A stretch of DNA of 64,000 nt, from contig CAYWLS010000015.1 of NCBI GenBank assembly GCA_964458605.1, positions 1-64,000 of the forward strand, given 5' to 3'. The notes under the pieces are model-generated. The model did no database searches and was not told the DNA's origin. It saw only the letters and a list, made by a program, of their open reading frames with translations. The stretch is from JBBSNV01 sp964458605 (GTDB lineage: Bacteria; Pseudomonadota; Alphaproteobacteria; Reyranellales; JAQSWP01). The position numbers were made by a program, and so were the translations under genes. Shown here one piece after another: positions 23,346 to 31,614 of the stretch; positions within the stretch are counted from its first letter, which is position 1; each line of letters begins with the position of its first letter.

Positions 23346-24311
23346 ATGAGTCTCGCCGTCGCCATCCAGATGGATCACGTCTCCACCGTCGATATCGACG
23401 CCGATTCGACCTTCGCCCTGGCGCTGGAGGGACAGCGCCGCGGCCACGCGCTGTTCCACTATCTGCCCGCCGACCTGTCGTTCCGCGAGCATCGCCTGCT
23501 GGCGCGCGCCCAGCCGCTGCGGGTCAAGCGCGAGAAGGGCAACCACTACGAGCTGGGCGGATCGGAAGTGCTCGACCTGGCCGGGCTCGACGTGGTGCTG
23601 ATGCGCCAGGATCCGCCTTTCGACATGGCCTATATCACCTCGACCCACCTGCTCGAGCATGTCCATCCCGAGACCCTGGTGGTGAACGATCCGGCCGAGG
23701 TGCGCAACGCGCCGGAGAAGCTGTTCGTGACGCATTTCGAGGGGCTGATGCCGCCCACCCTGATCACCTCCGACATGCGCCAGATCGTCGAGTTCCGCGC
23801 CGAGCACAAGGACATCATCGTCAAGCCGCTGTTCGGCAACGGCGGGGCGGGCGTGTTCCACCTCAAGCCCGACGACGAGAACCTGTCGTCGCTGCTGGAG
23901 ATGTTCACCCGCATCTCGCGCGAGCCGGTGATCGTGCAGCGCTATCTGCCCGAGGTGCGCGAGGGCGACAAGCGCATCATCCTGGTCGACGGCCAGCCGG
24001 CCGGCGCCATCAACCGCATCCCGGCCAGCGGCGAGGCGCGCTCCAACATGCATGCCGGCGGCAAGCCGGTGCCCAGCAAGCTCAGCAAGCGCGACCTGGA
24101 GATCTGCGAGATCATCGGCCCCTCGCTCAAGGAGCGCGGCCTGATCTTCGTCGGCATCGACGTGATCGGCGACTACCTGACCGAGATCAACGTCACCTCG
24201 CCGACCGGCATCCAGCAGATCGCCCGCTTCGACGGCGTGCATATCGAGCGCCAGATCTGGGACCGCATCGAGGAGCGGGTGGCGGCCAAGTCCGACCGCA
24301 AGCCGATGTAG
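23346..24311 (+). CDS. gshB: Glutathione synthetase
   Basis: ATP-grasp ligase joining gamma-glutamylcysteine and glycine. 321 residues from the ATG at 23346, with AAGAG upstream. Features include the N-terminal MDHVSTVDIDADSTFALALE, LMRQDPPFDMAYI, IVKPLFGNGGAGVF (nucleotide-binding grasp) and the C-terminal FVGIDVIGDYLTEINVTSPTG, which binds metal and ATP. All are intact, and length is typical of proteobacterial GshB. Confidence 0.96.
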   Translation: MSLAVAIQMDHVSTVDIDADSTFALALEGQRRGHALFHYLPADLSFREHRLLARAQPLRVKREKGNHYELGGSEVLDLAGLDVVLMRQDPPFDMAYITSTHLLEHVHPETLVVNDPAEVRNAPEKLFVTHFEGLMPPTLITSDMRQIVEFRAEHKDIIVKPLFGNGGAGVFHLKPDDENLSSLLEMFTRISREPVIVQRYLPEVREGDKRIILVDGQPAGAINRIPASGEARSNMHAGGKPVPSKLSKRDLEICEIIGPSLKERGLIFVGIDVIGDYLTEINVTSPTGIQQIARFDGVHIERQIWDRIEERVAAKSDRKPM

Positions 24312-24602
24312 CTTTCGCCGATCTAGCGCCGCCGATATAGCCTGAGCAGCGGCGCCTCCGGCGCGGCGTCCTGCCAGCGGCGCGGCGGGCCCATGCGTCG
24401 CGCGGATGGGCGCCGCGTTGCGCCCCGGGCCCGATATGCGCAGCGCCGATAACCGGCCGCCGATGCGGGGCGGATGGTCGCGCCGCGGTCGGGCGGACGG
24501 TCGCGCCGGGCACGGGCCGGATCGCTTGACCCGGCCGGCATCGGCTTCTCTAATGGCCGCTCGCCGATGGGGGATCGGCCCGCGTTCAGTCAGGGAGATG
24601 GT

Positions 24603-25160
24603 ATGCGAAAGCTGTTCCTGCCGCTTGCGGCGCTGGCCTGCCTGCTCGCCGTGCCGGCGCTGGCCCAGCTGCAGATCGACATCACCAAGCCGATCGTCAC
24701 CGCCGTCGAGCAGGGCCGCGCCGACCAGGTGCGGCTCATGCTGTTGCGCGGCGAGAGCCCCAACACCGTCGACCCGCGCGGCTGGTCGATCCTGATCACC
24801 GCCACCGCCTATGGCCAGGCCGCCGTCGCCGAGGTGCTGCTCAAGGCCGGAGCGCTGACCGAGGTGACCGACGAGTTCGGCAACACCCCGCTGCTGCGCG
24901 CCGCCGATCACGACGACATCCAGCTCGCCGAGGTGCTGCTGAAATACAAGGCCAAGGTCAACGCCCAGAACAAGCAGGGCACCACCGCGCTGATGATCGC
25001 CGCGCGCCGCGGCGCCACCGACCTGATCGACCTGCTGATCCGCTACAAGGCCGACCTCAACAAGAGCGACTATACCGGCCGCACCGCGCTGACCTTCGCC
25101 AAGCAGAGCCACAAGCAGGCGGCCATGCGCCTGATCGAGAAGGCCGGCGGCACGGAGTGA
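24603..25160 (+). CDS. Exported ankyrin-repeat protein
   Basis: 185 residues from the ATG at 24603, with a GGGAGATG ribosome site. The signal peptide is MRKLFLPLAALACLLAVPALAQ. After it come four or five ankyrin repeats (for example GWSILITATAYGQAAVAEVL, NTPLLRAADHDDIQLAEVLL, TTALMIAARRGATDLIDLLI). It is probably a periplasmic protein-interaction module. The partner is unknown. The 290-base gap before it is very GC-rich with no gene seen. Confidence 0.85.
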   Translation: MRKLFLPLAALACLLAVPALAQLQIDITKPIVTAVEQGRADQVRLMLLRGESPNTVDPRGWSILITATAYGQAAVAEVLLKAGALTEVTDEFGNTPLLRAADHDDIQLAEVLLKYKAKVNAQNKQGTTALMIAARRGATDLIDLLIRYKADLNKSDYTGRTALTFAKQSHKQAAMRLIEKAGGTE

Positions 25161-25231
25161 AGGCGACGACGCAGGTGACAACGCCTTGGCGACGTGATTA
25201 GGCTAAGGCTTTCGCGACAGGGGGGGTATTC

Positions 25232-25417
25232 ATGGCAGACAACAAAGCCAAGAGTGGCAAGGCCGACCGCAGCAAGATCGCGGCGGGCGAGAAATACGAA
25301 GTCGCCTACGCGGCCAAGAAGGCCAAGACGACGCCCGAGGCGGTCAAACAGGCGATCAAGAAGGTCGGCAATTCGCGTGCCAAGGTGGAAAAGGCCCTGG
25401 CCAAGAAGAAGCGCTAG
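25232..25417 (+). CDS. DUF3606-family small basic protein
   Basis: 61 residues, Lys-rich, with the family pattern DRSKIAAGEKYEVAYAAKKA then TTPEAVKQAIKKVGNS. DUF3606 proteins are short alphaproteobacterial proteins without an assigned function; the KVGNS/AVKQAIKK helices suggest a single helical hairpin. A strong hairpin terminator follows 24 bases after the stop. Confidence 0.8.
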   Translation: MADNKAKSGKADRSKIAAGEKYEVAYAAKKAKTTPEAVKQAIKKVGNSRAKVEKALAKKKR

Positions 25418-25440
25418 AAAGCAGCTTTCCCGCGCAACGA

Positions 25441-25466
25441 AAAGGGAGCCGCTGCCGGCTCCCTTT
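25441..25466 (+). terminator. Rho-independent terminator after the DUF3606 gene
   Basis: Stem AAAGGGAGCCG (25441-25451) and CGGCTCCCTTT (25456-25466) with a four-base loop, followed by CTCGTTT. An imperfect 25-bp tandem repeat (TCGTTTCGGCGYATCGCCCG) follows at 25468-25514. Confidence 0.8.
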
Positions 25467-25574
25467 CTCGTTTCGGCGTATCGCCCGAGGTCTCGTTTCG
25501 GCGCATCGCCCGGGGATCGGAACCGCCGCGGCAGCCGGCGCAACGGCTGGGGCGCCGCGGCCGCAACAGCCCCT

Positions 25575-26057
25575 TTACATCGCCGGGCGCGGCCGGAAGC
25601 GGCGCGCCGCCCTGACCGCGAGCGCCGCGAAGCCGATCAGCACCACCAGTTGCACGATGGCGAAGGGCGCCTCCTTGCCGGTCGGCGCCAGGTCGCGCAG
25701 CAAGCCGATCTCTTGGAAGGCCTGGGCGATGGCGACGAACACCAGCAGATAGAGACTGATCACCATGCCGACGGCGTAGAGCCAGCGCCCCGCGCCGCCC
25801 AGCTGCAGCGAATAGCGCGCCATCAGCACCACTGCGAACACCAGGCAGGCGACGATGCCGGTGGTCAGCGCCGGCGTCAGGCCGTGGATCGGGAACAGGA
25901 AGCCGGTCAGGCTGGCGAGGATCGCCAGCACCAGGAACGCGCTGGTCCAGGGCGTGGCGATGCGGCTGTGCGACAGCGCCGCCACCACCGGGATGCCGGC
26001 CAGCAGCGCCAGCAGGCTGATGGCGGCGTGAATGAGGGTGAAGATGTGAAGGCCCAT
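25575..26057 (-). CDS. Small integral membrane protein, four predicted TM helices
   Basis: 160 residues from Met8 of the longer frame: AAGGGGA lies seven bases before the ATG at 26057, while the upstream ATG at 26078 has none. Hydrophobic segments lie at about 3-27, 36-57, 64-82 and 100-120, with a last one near 132-150. The C-terminus is Arg-rich (VRAARRFRPRP), so probably cytoplasmic. I do not recognise a characterised family. Confidence 0.7.
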   Translation of the reverse strand: MGLHIFTLIHAAISLLALLAGIPVVAALSHSRIATPWTSAFLVLAILASLTGFLFPIHGLTPALTTGIVACLVFAVVLMARYSLQLGGAGRWLYAVGMVISLYLLVFVAIAQAFQEIGLLRDLAPTGKEAPFAIVQLVVLIGFAALAVRAARRFRPRPAM

Positions 26058-26149
26058 CGCGGCATCCCCTTGCGGCATTTCGATACCGCAAGGATGCCAC
26101 GATCGTGCGGCGCTGTCGCGATCTGCCGCCGCAAGCCGCCAAAGAAAGA

Positions 26150-26173
26150 AGCCGCCCGATCGCCCGGGCGGCT
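26150..26173 (-). terminator. Hairpin terminator downstream of the SYLF gene
   Basis: Stem AGCCGCCCG (26150-26158) and CGGGCGGCT (26165-26173) with a 6-base loop. Read on the minus strand it is followed by TTCTTTCTTT, so it would end the transcript of the SYLF gene. On the plus strand it is followed by CCCTTTT but no plus gene precedes it. Confidence 0.6.
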
Positions 26174-26233
26174 CCCTTTTGTCGTCCCGGCCTGTTTCTC
26201 GTCCGGCCTGTTTCTCGTCCGGGGCCGAGGCTG

Positions 26234-26298
26234 CTAGAGCGGATCGCGATCGGACGGAAGCGCGACAACGCTTCCATCCAAAAGGTGATTTGCTCTAG
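26234..26298. repeat. TAGAGCGGAT-type palindromic repeat, copy B
   Basis: 65-bp element with ends CTAGAGCGGAT and GGTGATTTGCTCTAG and an inner hairpin GGAAGCG...CGCTTCC. Same subfamily as 51052-51116. Its right end supplies the stop codon of the SYLF gene. Confidence 0.8.
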
Positions 26299-26987
26299 TA
26301 CTTCGACAGCAGCTGGCGCAGCGGCTCGGCGCCGGGGTTGGAATAGCGGCCCTCGAACAGGATCTGCCGCGTGCTGGGCGCGCCGCCGTAATAGAGCTTG
26401 TTCCAGTCGCCGTCTGGCGACAGGTAGGAGCCTTCCAGCGCGCCGCCGGCGAACAGGCCGACCGACTTGGAATAGGCCACGATGTCGGCGCCCAGCGCCG
26501 CCGTCGTGCTGCCGCCCACGCCCGCGCCCAGGCTGACCACGGTCACGCCCATCTCGCCGCCGAACTTGAACTTGTCCTGCAGCAGGGCATTGAGGCCCTT
26601 GTCGGTCAGCACGATCAGGATCGACTCGGAAACCTTGCCGCCGATCTGCAGGCCGACGCTGCCGGCGCCGATGAAGTAGAAGGCCGGGTAGCTCCAGTTA
26701 TGCGGACCGCTGCGCGCCAGCATGACGCCGCGGCCGCCGGCGCCGCCGACGATGAAGCCGGCCTGCACCATGTTGGGGAAGATCACCACGGCCTTGGCGC
26801 GTGGCAGCAGGCGGGCGACGTCGGGGAAGTCGGGCCCGTCGATCAGCATGGTGGCGGTCTTGGTGGCGTCGTTGACCAGCGCCTGGCGCTCGGCGTCGGC
26901 CAGTGCCGGCGCGGCCAGCGCCGCGGTCAGGCCCAGCGCCGCCAAGGTCACGGTCATGAAACGTCCCAGGCGGGATTGCTTGATCAT
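26295..26987 (-). CDS. SYLF/YSC84-domain exported protein
   Basis: 230 residues from the ATG at 26987, with GAGAGGA upstream. The signal peptide (MIKQSRLGRFMTVTLAALGL...PALA) is followed by the SYLF domain: RAKAVVIFPNMVQAGFIVGG, GRGVMLARSG, GAGSVGLQIGGK and LGAGVGGSTTAALGADIVAY. Eukaryotic SYLF proteins bind phosphoinositides; bacterial exported members probably bind envelope lipid, but this is not shown. The TAG stop lies within palindromic repeat copy B. Confidence 0.88.
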   Translation of the reverse strand: MIKQSRLGRFMTVTLAALGLTAALAAPALADAERQALVNDATKTATMLIDGPDFPDVARLLPRAKAVVIFPNMVQAGFIVGGAGGRGVMLARSGPHNWSYPAFYFIGAGSVGLQIGGKVSESILIVLTDKGLNALLQDKFKFGGEMGVTVVSLGAGVGGSTTAALGADIVAYSKSVGLFAGGALEGSYLSPDGDWNKLYYGGAPSTRQILFEGRYSNPGAEPLRQLLSKY

Positions 26988-27072
26988 CGAAATGGTCCTC
27001 TCGGGTATGGCAACCACGGTACAACGCACAGCCTGGCCATTTAGTTTAGCCAAATTGTGGCGCGCGGTAGAA

Positions 27073-27807
27073 TTATGCCATCACCTTAAGCCGCTGAAAA
27101 ACGCCGACGAATCGATTGCCGGCCCGCCGGGCGAGAAAATTGCCGAAAATATTCAGCCCCGCGTGCCGGGTTTCCCAGTAGCGCCGATGACCAAGCGGGG
27201 CAAAGCCGTTCAGCCCCATATAGCGGGCGAGGTCGGCCCAGGCGAACTGGTATTCGTGCACCCCATCCGGTCCCAGCGCCGGCGCCCGCGTCAGCCCCCG
27301 CGCGGCGTCCTTGAGCCAGGACCGCGCCGGCTCGTCGACGATCGCCACGGTGTGGCGCGCCAGCCGCGCCATCTCCTCCAGCGCGGCGAAGGGATGGAGC
27401 AGGTGATGCAGCGCGCGATGGCACAGCACCACGTCGAAGCTGCGATCGGCGAGACCGGTATGGGCGAAATCCGCCGCCACGGTCGGCACGCCATGACGCT
27501 GCGCGGTCAGCGCGGCCAGTCTCGGGCTGATATCGACGCCGGTGATGGCGCCGTGGCCATGCGCCTTGAGATAGCCGATCTCCGCGCCCGCGCCGCAGCC
27601 CAGCACCAGGATGCTCTGGCCTGGTTCGATGAAGCGCCGCGCGAAGGCCAGGCCGCGTTGCTCGTGCGACGCCAGTTCGAGCGCCGCGCCATTGGCGTCG
27701 CGCTGCTCCGCCTGCATCGCCGCGTAATGCTGTTCCAGGCTGCGGCCCAGGCTGCGCGCGATGGCGGCGAAGCGGCGATAATGCGGTTCGTCGCGGGGAT
27801 GCATCAT
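27073..27807 (-). CDS. Class I SAM-dependent methyltransferase
   Basis: 244 residues with the Rossmann motif ILVLGCGAGAEIGYLKAHGH (motif I), TGVDISP, FDVVLCHRALHHLLHPFAAL (motif IV/post) and a Methyltransf_11 layout. The substrate is unknown. It follows the cobalamin genes cobS-cobC-cobU on the same strand, 18 bases after cobU, so it may be cotranscribed. No corrin-specific motif is seen, so a role in cobalamin synthesis would be guesswork. Confidence 0.82.
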   Translation of the reverse strand: MMHPRDEPHYRRFAAIARSLGRSLEQHYAAMQAEQRDANGAALELASHEQRGLAFARRFIEPGQSILVLGCGAGAEIGYLKAHGHGAITGVDISPRLAALTAQRHGVPTVAADFAHTGLADRSFDVVLCHRALHHLLHPFAALEEMARLARHTVAIVDEPARSWLKDAARGLTRAPALGPDGVHEYQFAWADLARYMGLNGFAPLGHRRYWETRHAGLNIFGNFLARRAGNRFVGVFQRLKVMA

Positions 27808-27825
27808 TCGATCGCGCAGGCGGCG

Positions 27826-28419
27826 TCAGTCGCGTCGCGGCAGGGCGGCGCGCTTCGCCGCCCAGTCGGTCGCCACCGGCCGGTCCTTCATCAGCAGCGG
27901 CAGGCCCGCGGCCACGAACACCACCCGCTCGATGGCGGCGGCCAGGCGCTGATGCAGCCTGCCGGCATGGTCGCGGAATTCGCGCGCCAGGGCGTTGTCG
28001 GGCACGATGCCCAGCCCGACCTCGTTGCTGACCAGGATCGCCGGGCTGACATTGCGCTGCAGCGCCTGCAGCAGCCGGTCGCATTCCTCGTCCGGATCCT
28101 CGCCCGCGCCCAGCAGGTTGGAGAGCCACAATGTCAGGCAGTCGACCAGGATCGGCCGGCCGGGCGCATCGTTGGCCTCGATCGCCTCGACCAGGCGCAG
28201 CGGCTCCTCGACCGTGACCCAGCGATCGGAGCGCTGGGCGCGATGGGCGGCGATGCGCGTGGCCATTTCAAGATCGCCCGGCTGGGCGGTGGCGATATAG
28301 ACGGCGCTGGCCGCGCCGCTATTGTCGATCAGCCCCTCGGCGTAGCGGCTCTTGCCGGCGCGCGCGCCGCCCAGCACCAAAGTGGCGGGCGGCAGGCGCA
28401 ATCCGGGGCGATGATCCAT
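27826..28419 (-). CDS. cobU: Adenosylcobinamide kinase/guanylyltransferase CobU (CobP)
   Basis: Phosphorylates adenosylcobinamide and transfers GMP to make AdoCbi-GDP. 197 residues from the ATG at 28419. Walker A LVLGGARAGKSRYAE, VYIATAQPGDLEMATRIAAHRAQR (the guanylated His is in this region), ILVDCLTLWLSNLLG and LVSNEVGLGIVPDN are all present. Eight bases separate it from the upstream cobC-like gene. Confidence 0.95.
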   Translation of the reverse strand: MDHRPGLRLPPATLVLGGARAGKSRYAEGLIDNSGAASAVYIATAQPGDLEMATRIAAHRAQRSDRWVTVEEPLRLVEAIEANDAPGRPILVDCLTLWLSNLLGAGEDPDEECDRLLQALQRNVSPAILVSNEVGLGIVPDNALAREFRDHAGRLHQRLAAAIERVVFVAAGLPLLMKDRPVATDWAAKRAALPRRD

Positions 28420-28427
28420 GTCCGCCC

Positions 28428-29111
28428 TCAGGCCTTGCTGCCGGCGCCGCTGGCGAAGCTCGGCATCATGTTGACGCAGACCACGCGCCAGGCGTGGCGC
28501 GGATCGGCCGCGTCCAGATGCTCGATGCAGGTCAGCGACACGTTGGCGGTCTCGAACCGCACCGCCTGCTCGTGATCCAGCCCCAGCGCCAGGCCCAGGG
28601 CTGCTCGAATGGTGCCGCCATGCGCCACCGCCACGATGTCGCCGCCGCGATGGCGCTCGGTCATGCGCGCCACGGCATCGACGGTGCGGTCGTAGAGATC
28701 GGCGAAGCTCTCGCCATTGGGCGCGCGCTTGTTGGGCGGCACCAGCCAGAAGTGATGGTTCTCGCCGTGCAGCCGGCCCAGCTCCTCGTAGGTCATGCCC
28801 TGCCAGTCGCCGAAGCTCTGCTCGGCTAGGCCGGGCTCGATCTCCAGCCCGGGCATCGCCGCCCCGGCCGCGGCCAGCGCGTTGGCCGTCATGATGGCGC
28901 GCTGCAGGTTGGAGGCGTACCAGACGGCGCCCTTGGGCAGCAGCGCCGCCTGATGCTCGAACAGGGCGCGGTTGGAACAGTCGGCCGGCTTGTCGAGCTG
29001 GCCGTAGCAGCGCTGTTCGGGATTGGGCACCGGGGCGTGGCGCACCCACCACCAGCGCGTGACGGCGCCGGGATCGGGTTTGCCAGGAGCGTGCAGTCTT
29101 GCAGATGACAT
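28428..29111 (-). CDS. Histidine phosphatase, alpha-ribazole phosphatase (CobC)-like
   Basis: Branch-1 histidine phosphatase with the catalytic WWVRHAPV (RHA rather than RHG), SNLQRAIMTA, EQSFGDWQGMTYEEL and the second histidine AVAHGGTIRAAL. Position between cobS and cobU fits removal of the 5'-phosphate from alpha-ribazole phosphate or adenosylcobalamin phosphate. 227 residues. The cobC role is from context and family, not uniquely from sequence. Confidence 0.82.
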   Translation of the reverse strand: MSSARLHAPGKPDPGAVTRWWWVRHAPVPNPEQRCYGQLDKPADCSNRALFEHQAALLPKGAVWYASNLQRAIMTANALAAAGAAMPGLEIEPGLAEQSFGDWQGMTYEELGRLHGENHHFWLVPPNKRAPNGESFADLYDRTVDAVARMTERHRGGDIVAVAHGGTIRAALGLALGLDHEQAVRFETANVSLTCIEHLDAADPRHAWRVVCVNMMPSFASGAGSKA

Positions 29112-29171
29112 GGCGGTAATCCGTTTACGCGACGGGAAGAGAGGCTTTGGCGAACGAAAGACGGGGCGCGC

Positions 29172-30002
29172 TCACGCGCCGATCCACAGGGCGAAGGCCA
29201 GCAGCACGGCGATCTCGATGCTCTGCTCCAGCGCGCCCAGCACGTCGCCGGTATAGCCGCCGAAGCGGCTGGTGGCGACGTTGGCGATCACCAGCCCGGC
29301 GATGCCCGACAGCACCAGCGCCAGCAGCCCGGCCGGCAGGGAGGCGAACAGCGAGGCGACCAGCAGGATGGCCGCGCCCAGCCCGACCGCCATCTGGGTG
29401 CGATCGAGCGCCGGGCGACCTGCTGCGGCGCCCAGCCCCTCGCGCCGCGCCGGCTCCAGCGCATGCAGCATGGCGGCCAGCCCGCCGCGCGAGAGCGCAT
29501 GCGCGCCGATCAGCACGAACAGCGCCGCCCCGCCGCTCAGGCTGGCGATGGCGCCGGCGCGCAGCGCGATCGAGAGAATAAGAGCGATGATGCCGAAGCT
29601 GCCGCTCCGGCTGTCGCGCATGATGGCCAGCCTGGTGGCGATGTCGCGGCCGCCCAGCGCGTCGGCGGTGTCGGCCAGCCCATCCTCGTGCAGCGCGCCG
29701 GTCAGCACGATGCCGATGGCGATCGCGAACAGCGCCGCCAGCAGGCCCGACAGGCCCAGCCCGCGCGCCAGCAGATTGGCGACGCCGACGATCAGCCCGA
29801 TCAGCGCCCCGACCGGGGCGAAGCCCATGACGCAGGCCGCCAGCGGATCGGTCGGGGCCCCGGTTGGCGAGGGGGCGACCGGCAGGCGGGTGAAGAACGC
29901 CATCGAGCGCAGCACGGCCTGTGGCAAGGGCACCGGCTCGGCCGGCATCTGCGGCTGGCTCTCGGTATCGGACCAGGGCGGATCGGGGCTTTCCATCGTC
30001 AT
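29172..30002 (-). CDS. cobS: Adenosylcobinamide-GDP ribazoletransferase CobS (CobV)
   Basis: Inner-membrane enzyme joining AdoCbi-GDP and alpha-ribazole. 276 residues. FFTRLPV near the start, LTGALHEDGLADTADALGGR (metal/substrate motif), AIMRDSRSGSFGI and RFGGYTGDVLGALEQ are all hallmarks. Six or so hydrophobic segments are seen. The cytoplasmic N-terminus is about 30 residues longer than usual (Pro-rich). It is divergent from cobT with 80 bases between starts; no cobalamin riboswitch is visible there. Confidence 0.95.
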   Translation of the reverse strand: MTMESPDPPWSDTESQPQMPAEPVPLPQAVLRSMAFFTRLPVAPSPTGAPTDPLAACVMGFAPVGALIGLIVGVANLLARGLGLSGLLAALFAIAIGIVLTGALHEDGLADTADALGGRDIATRLAIMRDSRSGSFGIIALILSIALRAGAIASLSGGAALFVLIGAHALSRGGLAAMLHALEPARREGLGAAAGRPALDRTQMAVGLGAAILLVASLFASLPAGLLALVLSGIAGLVIANVATSRFGGYTGDVLGALEQSIEIAVLLAFALWIGA

Positions 30003-30082
30003 TTGGTTATAGGACAGTGCGCCCGCCTTTGTTAGCCCCGCCCGGCACCGGGGACTCCCTGTAGCGTAACGATGTGACAGCC

Positions 30083-31111
30083 ATGGCAGAGCAAGCCAGT
30101 TTCGCCGAAATCCGCGCCCTGTTCGGCCACCTGCCCGGGCCCGATCGCGAGGCCTATGCCCAGGCCGCCCAGCGCCAGCAGGAATTGACCAAGCCGCCGG
30201 GCTCGCTCGGCCGGCTGGAGGAGATCGCGCTGTGGCTGTGCGCCTGGCAGGGCCGTCATCCGCCGCGCTGCGAGCGGCCGCGCGTGGCGGTATTCGCCGG
30301 CAACCATGGCGTGGCGGCGCAGGGCGTGTCGGCCTATCCGGCCTCGGTCACCGCGCAGATGGTGCAGAACTTCCTGTCGGGCGGCGCGGCGGTCAACCAG
30401 CTGACGAAAATGCTCGACGCCGATCTGCGGGTCTACGAGATGGATCTGGACCATCCCACCGCCGATTTCACGCAAGGCCCGGCGATGGACGAGGAACGCT
30501 GCGCCCGCGCCATGGCCTACGGCATGATGGCGGTCGAGCCGGCGCTGGACGTGATGTGCCTGGGCGAGATGGGCATCGCCAACACCACGTCGGCCTCGGC
30601 GATCTGCCTGGCGCTGTTCGGCGGCGAGGCGGCCGACTGGACCGGACCCGGCACCGGCGTCGAGGGCGCGGCGCTGGCCAACAAGCAGCGTGTGGTGGCC
30701 CAGGGCGTGGCGGCCAATGCCGCGCTGTTCGGCGATCCGCTTCGCGATCCGCTCACGGTGCTGCGCGCGCTGGGCGGGGAAGAGCTGGCGGCGATCTGCG
30801 GCGCCATCCTGGCGGCGCGGCTGGCGCGCACCCCGGTGCTGCTGGACGGCTTCACCTGCACCGCCGCAGCCGCGGTGCTGCATGCACTCGACCATCACGC
30901 GCTCGATCACTGCCTGGTGTCGCATCGCTCGGCCGAACCCGCCCATGCGCTGCTGTGCCAGCGCCTGGGCAAGCGGCCGCTGCTGGACCTCGACATGCGG
31001 CTGGGCGAAGCCTCCGGGGCAGCGCTGGCGGTCAATCTGCTCAAGGCCGCCGTCGCCTGCCACACCGGCATGGCGACCTTCGCCGAGGCCGGGGTGAGCG
31101 GCAAAGCCTGA
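30083..31111 (+). CDS. cobT: Nicotinate-nucleotide-dimethylbenzimidazole phosphoribosyltransferase CobT (CobU in Pseudomonas naming)
   Basis: Makes alpha-ribazole phosphate from dimethylbenzimidazole. 342 residues from the ATG at 30083; a GTG at 30074 adds three codons and cannot be excluded. Motifs are KPPGSLGRLEEIALWLCAWQ, VFAGNHGVAAQGVSAYP, EMGIANTTSAS, GTGV and the C-terminal LDMRLGEASGAALAV with the catalytic Glu region. Length is normal. It completes the lower-ligand assembly with the divergent cobS-cobC-cobU group. Confidence 0.95.
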   Translation: MAEQASFAEIRALFGHLPGPDREAYAQAAQRQQELTKPPGSLGRLEEIALWLCAWQGRHPPRCERPRVAVFAGNHGVAAQGVSAYPASVTAQMVQNFLSGGAAVNQLTKMLDADLRVYEMDLDHPTADFTQGPAMDEERCARAMAYGMMAVEPALDVMCLGEMGIANTTSASAICLALFGGEAADWTGPGTGVEGAALANKQRVVAQGVAANAALFGDPLRDPLTVLRALGGEELAAICGAILAARLARTPVLLDGFTCTAAAAVLHALDHHALDHCLVSHRSAEPAHALLCQRLGKRPLLDLDMRLGEASGAALAVNLLKAAVACHTGMATFAEAGVSGKA

Positions 31112-31614
31112 GGCCATCCTCGCGCCATGGCAGGGCGGTTGCAAAGCCGGTGGGAATTTCAGCCGGAACGTTGTGCGTTGCACAAAATAGGCGGCTCTCA
31201 AAGGCTTAGCGGCGGCAGCGAAGATACTATCTAAATCACAGTTGCAAATCGGCGGCGACCGGATGCCGCACTATCCGGACGGCTATGCTTTAGGCGTAGA
31301 CTTACCGTGAGTTTCTAATTCCATTTCCAAATAAAACCGAAATGATTTTCATGACCATAGCGTCATATAGGCCAGCATAGTAGCGGTATCTGATTACAGT
31401 ACCGTCATTCACTCTCGGAATACTGCGGATTCTTGGTGGGCCCATCTGCACTGTCGATGAATCCTGATTTCTTTGACCGCCCCGTCACAATTCAATATCT
31501 GACGGTCTCGTCAGCAAAAATCTAATACGAAGGTATGGGATTCGCTGACCGAACTAACCAGCGGCATTAACGCCGGTCGATTTCTGTAGAACTTTTCGTC
31601 TTGGGGATTTTTTT
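31112..31614. other. AT-rich non-coding region upstream of the RTX gene
   Basis: 500 bases without a gene, clearly more AT-rich than its surroundings from about 31200 on. It contains a TTGTGC-GTT-GCACAA palindrome (31171-31185) and GTTGCAAA motifs near 31138 and 31232. It ends with GGGGA seven bases before the RTX ATG. It probably holds the promoter and a long 5' leader for the RTX gene. No exact promoter is assigned. Confidence 0.5.

Noticed and set aside
30003..30082. Cobalamin riboswitch between cobS and cobT
   Set aside because: The gap is only 80 bases and lacks a recognisable B12-box; too short for the aptamer.
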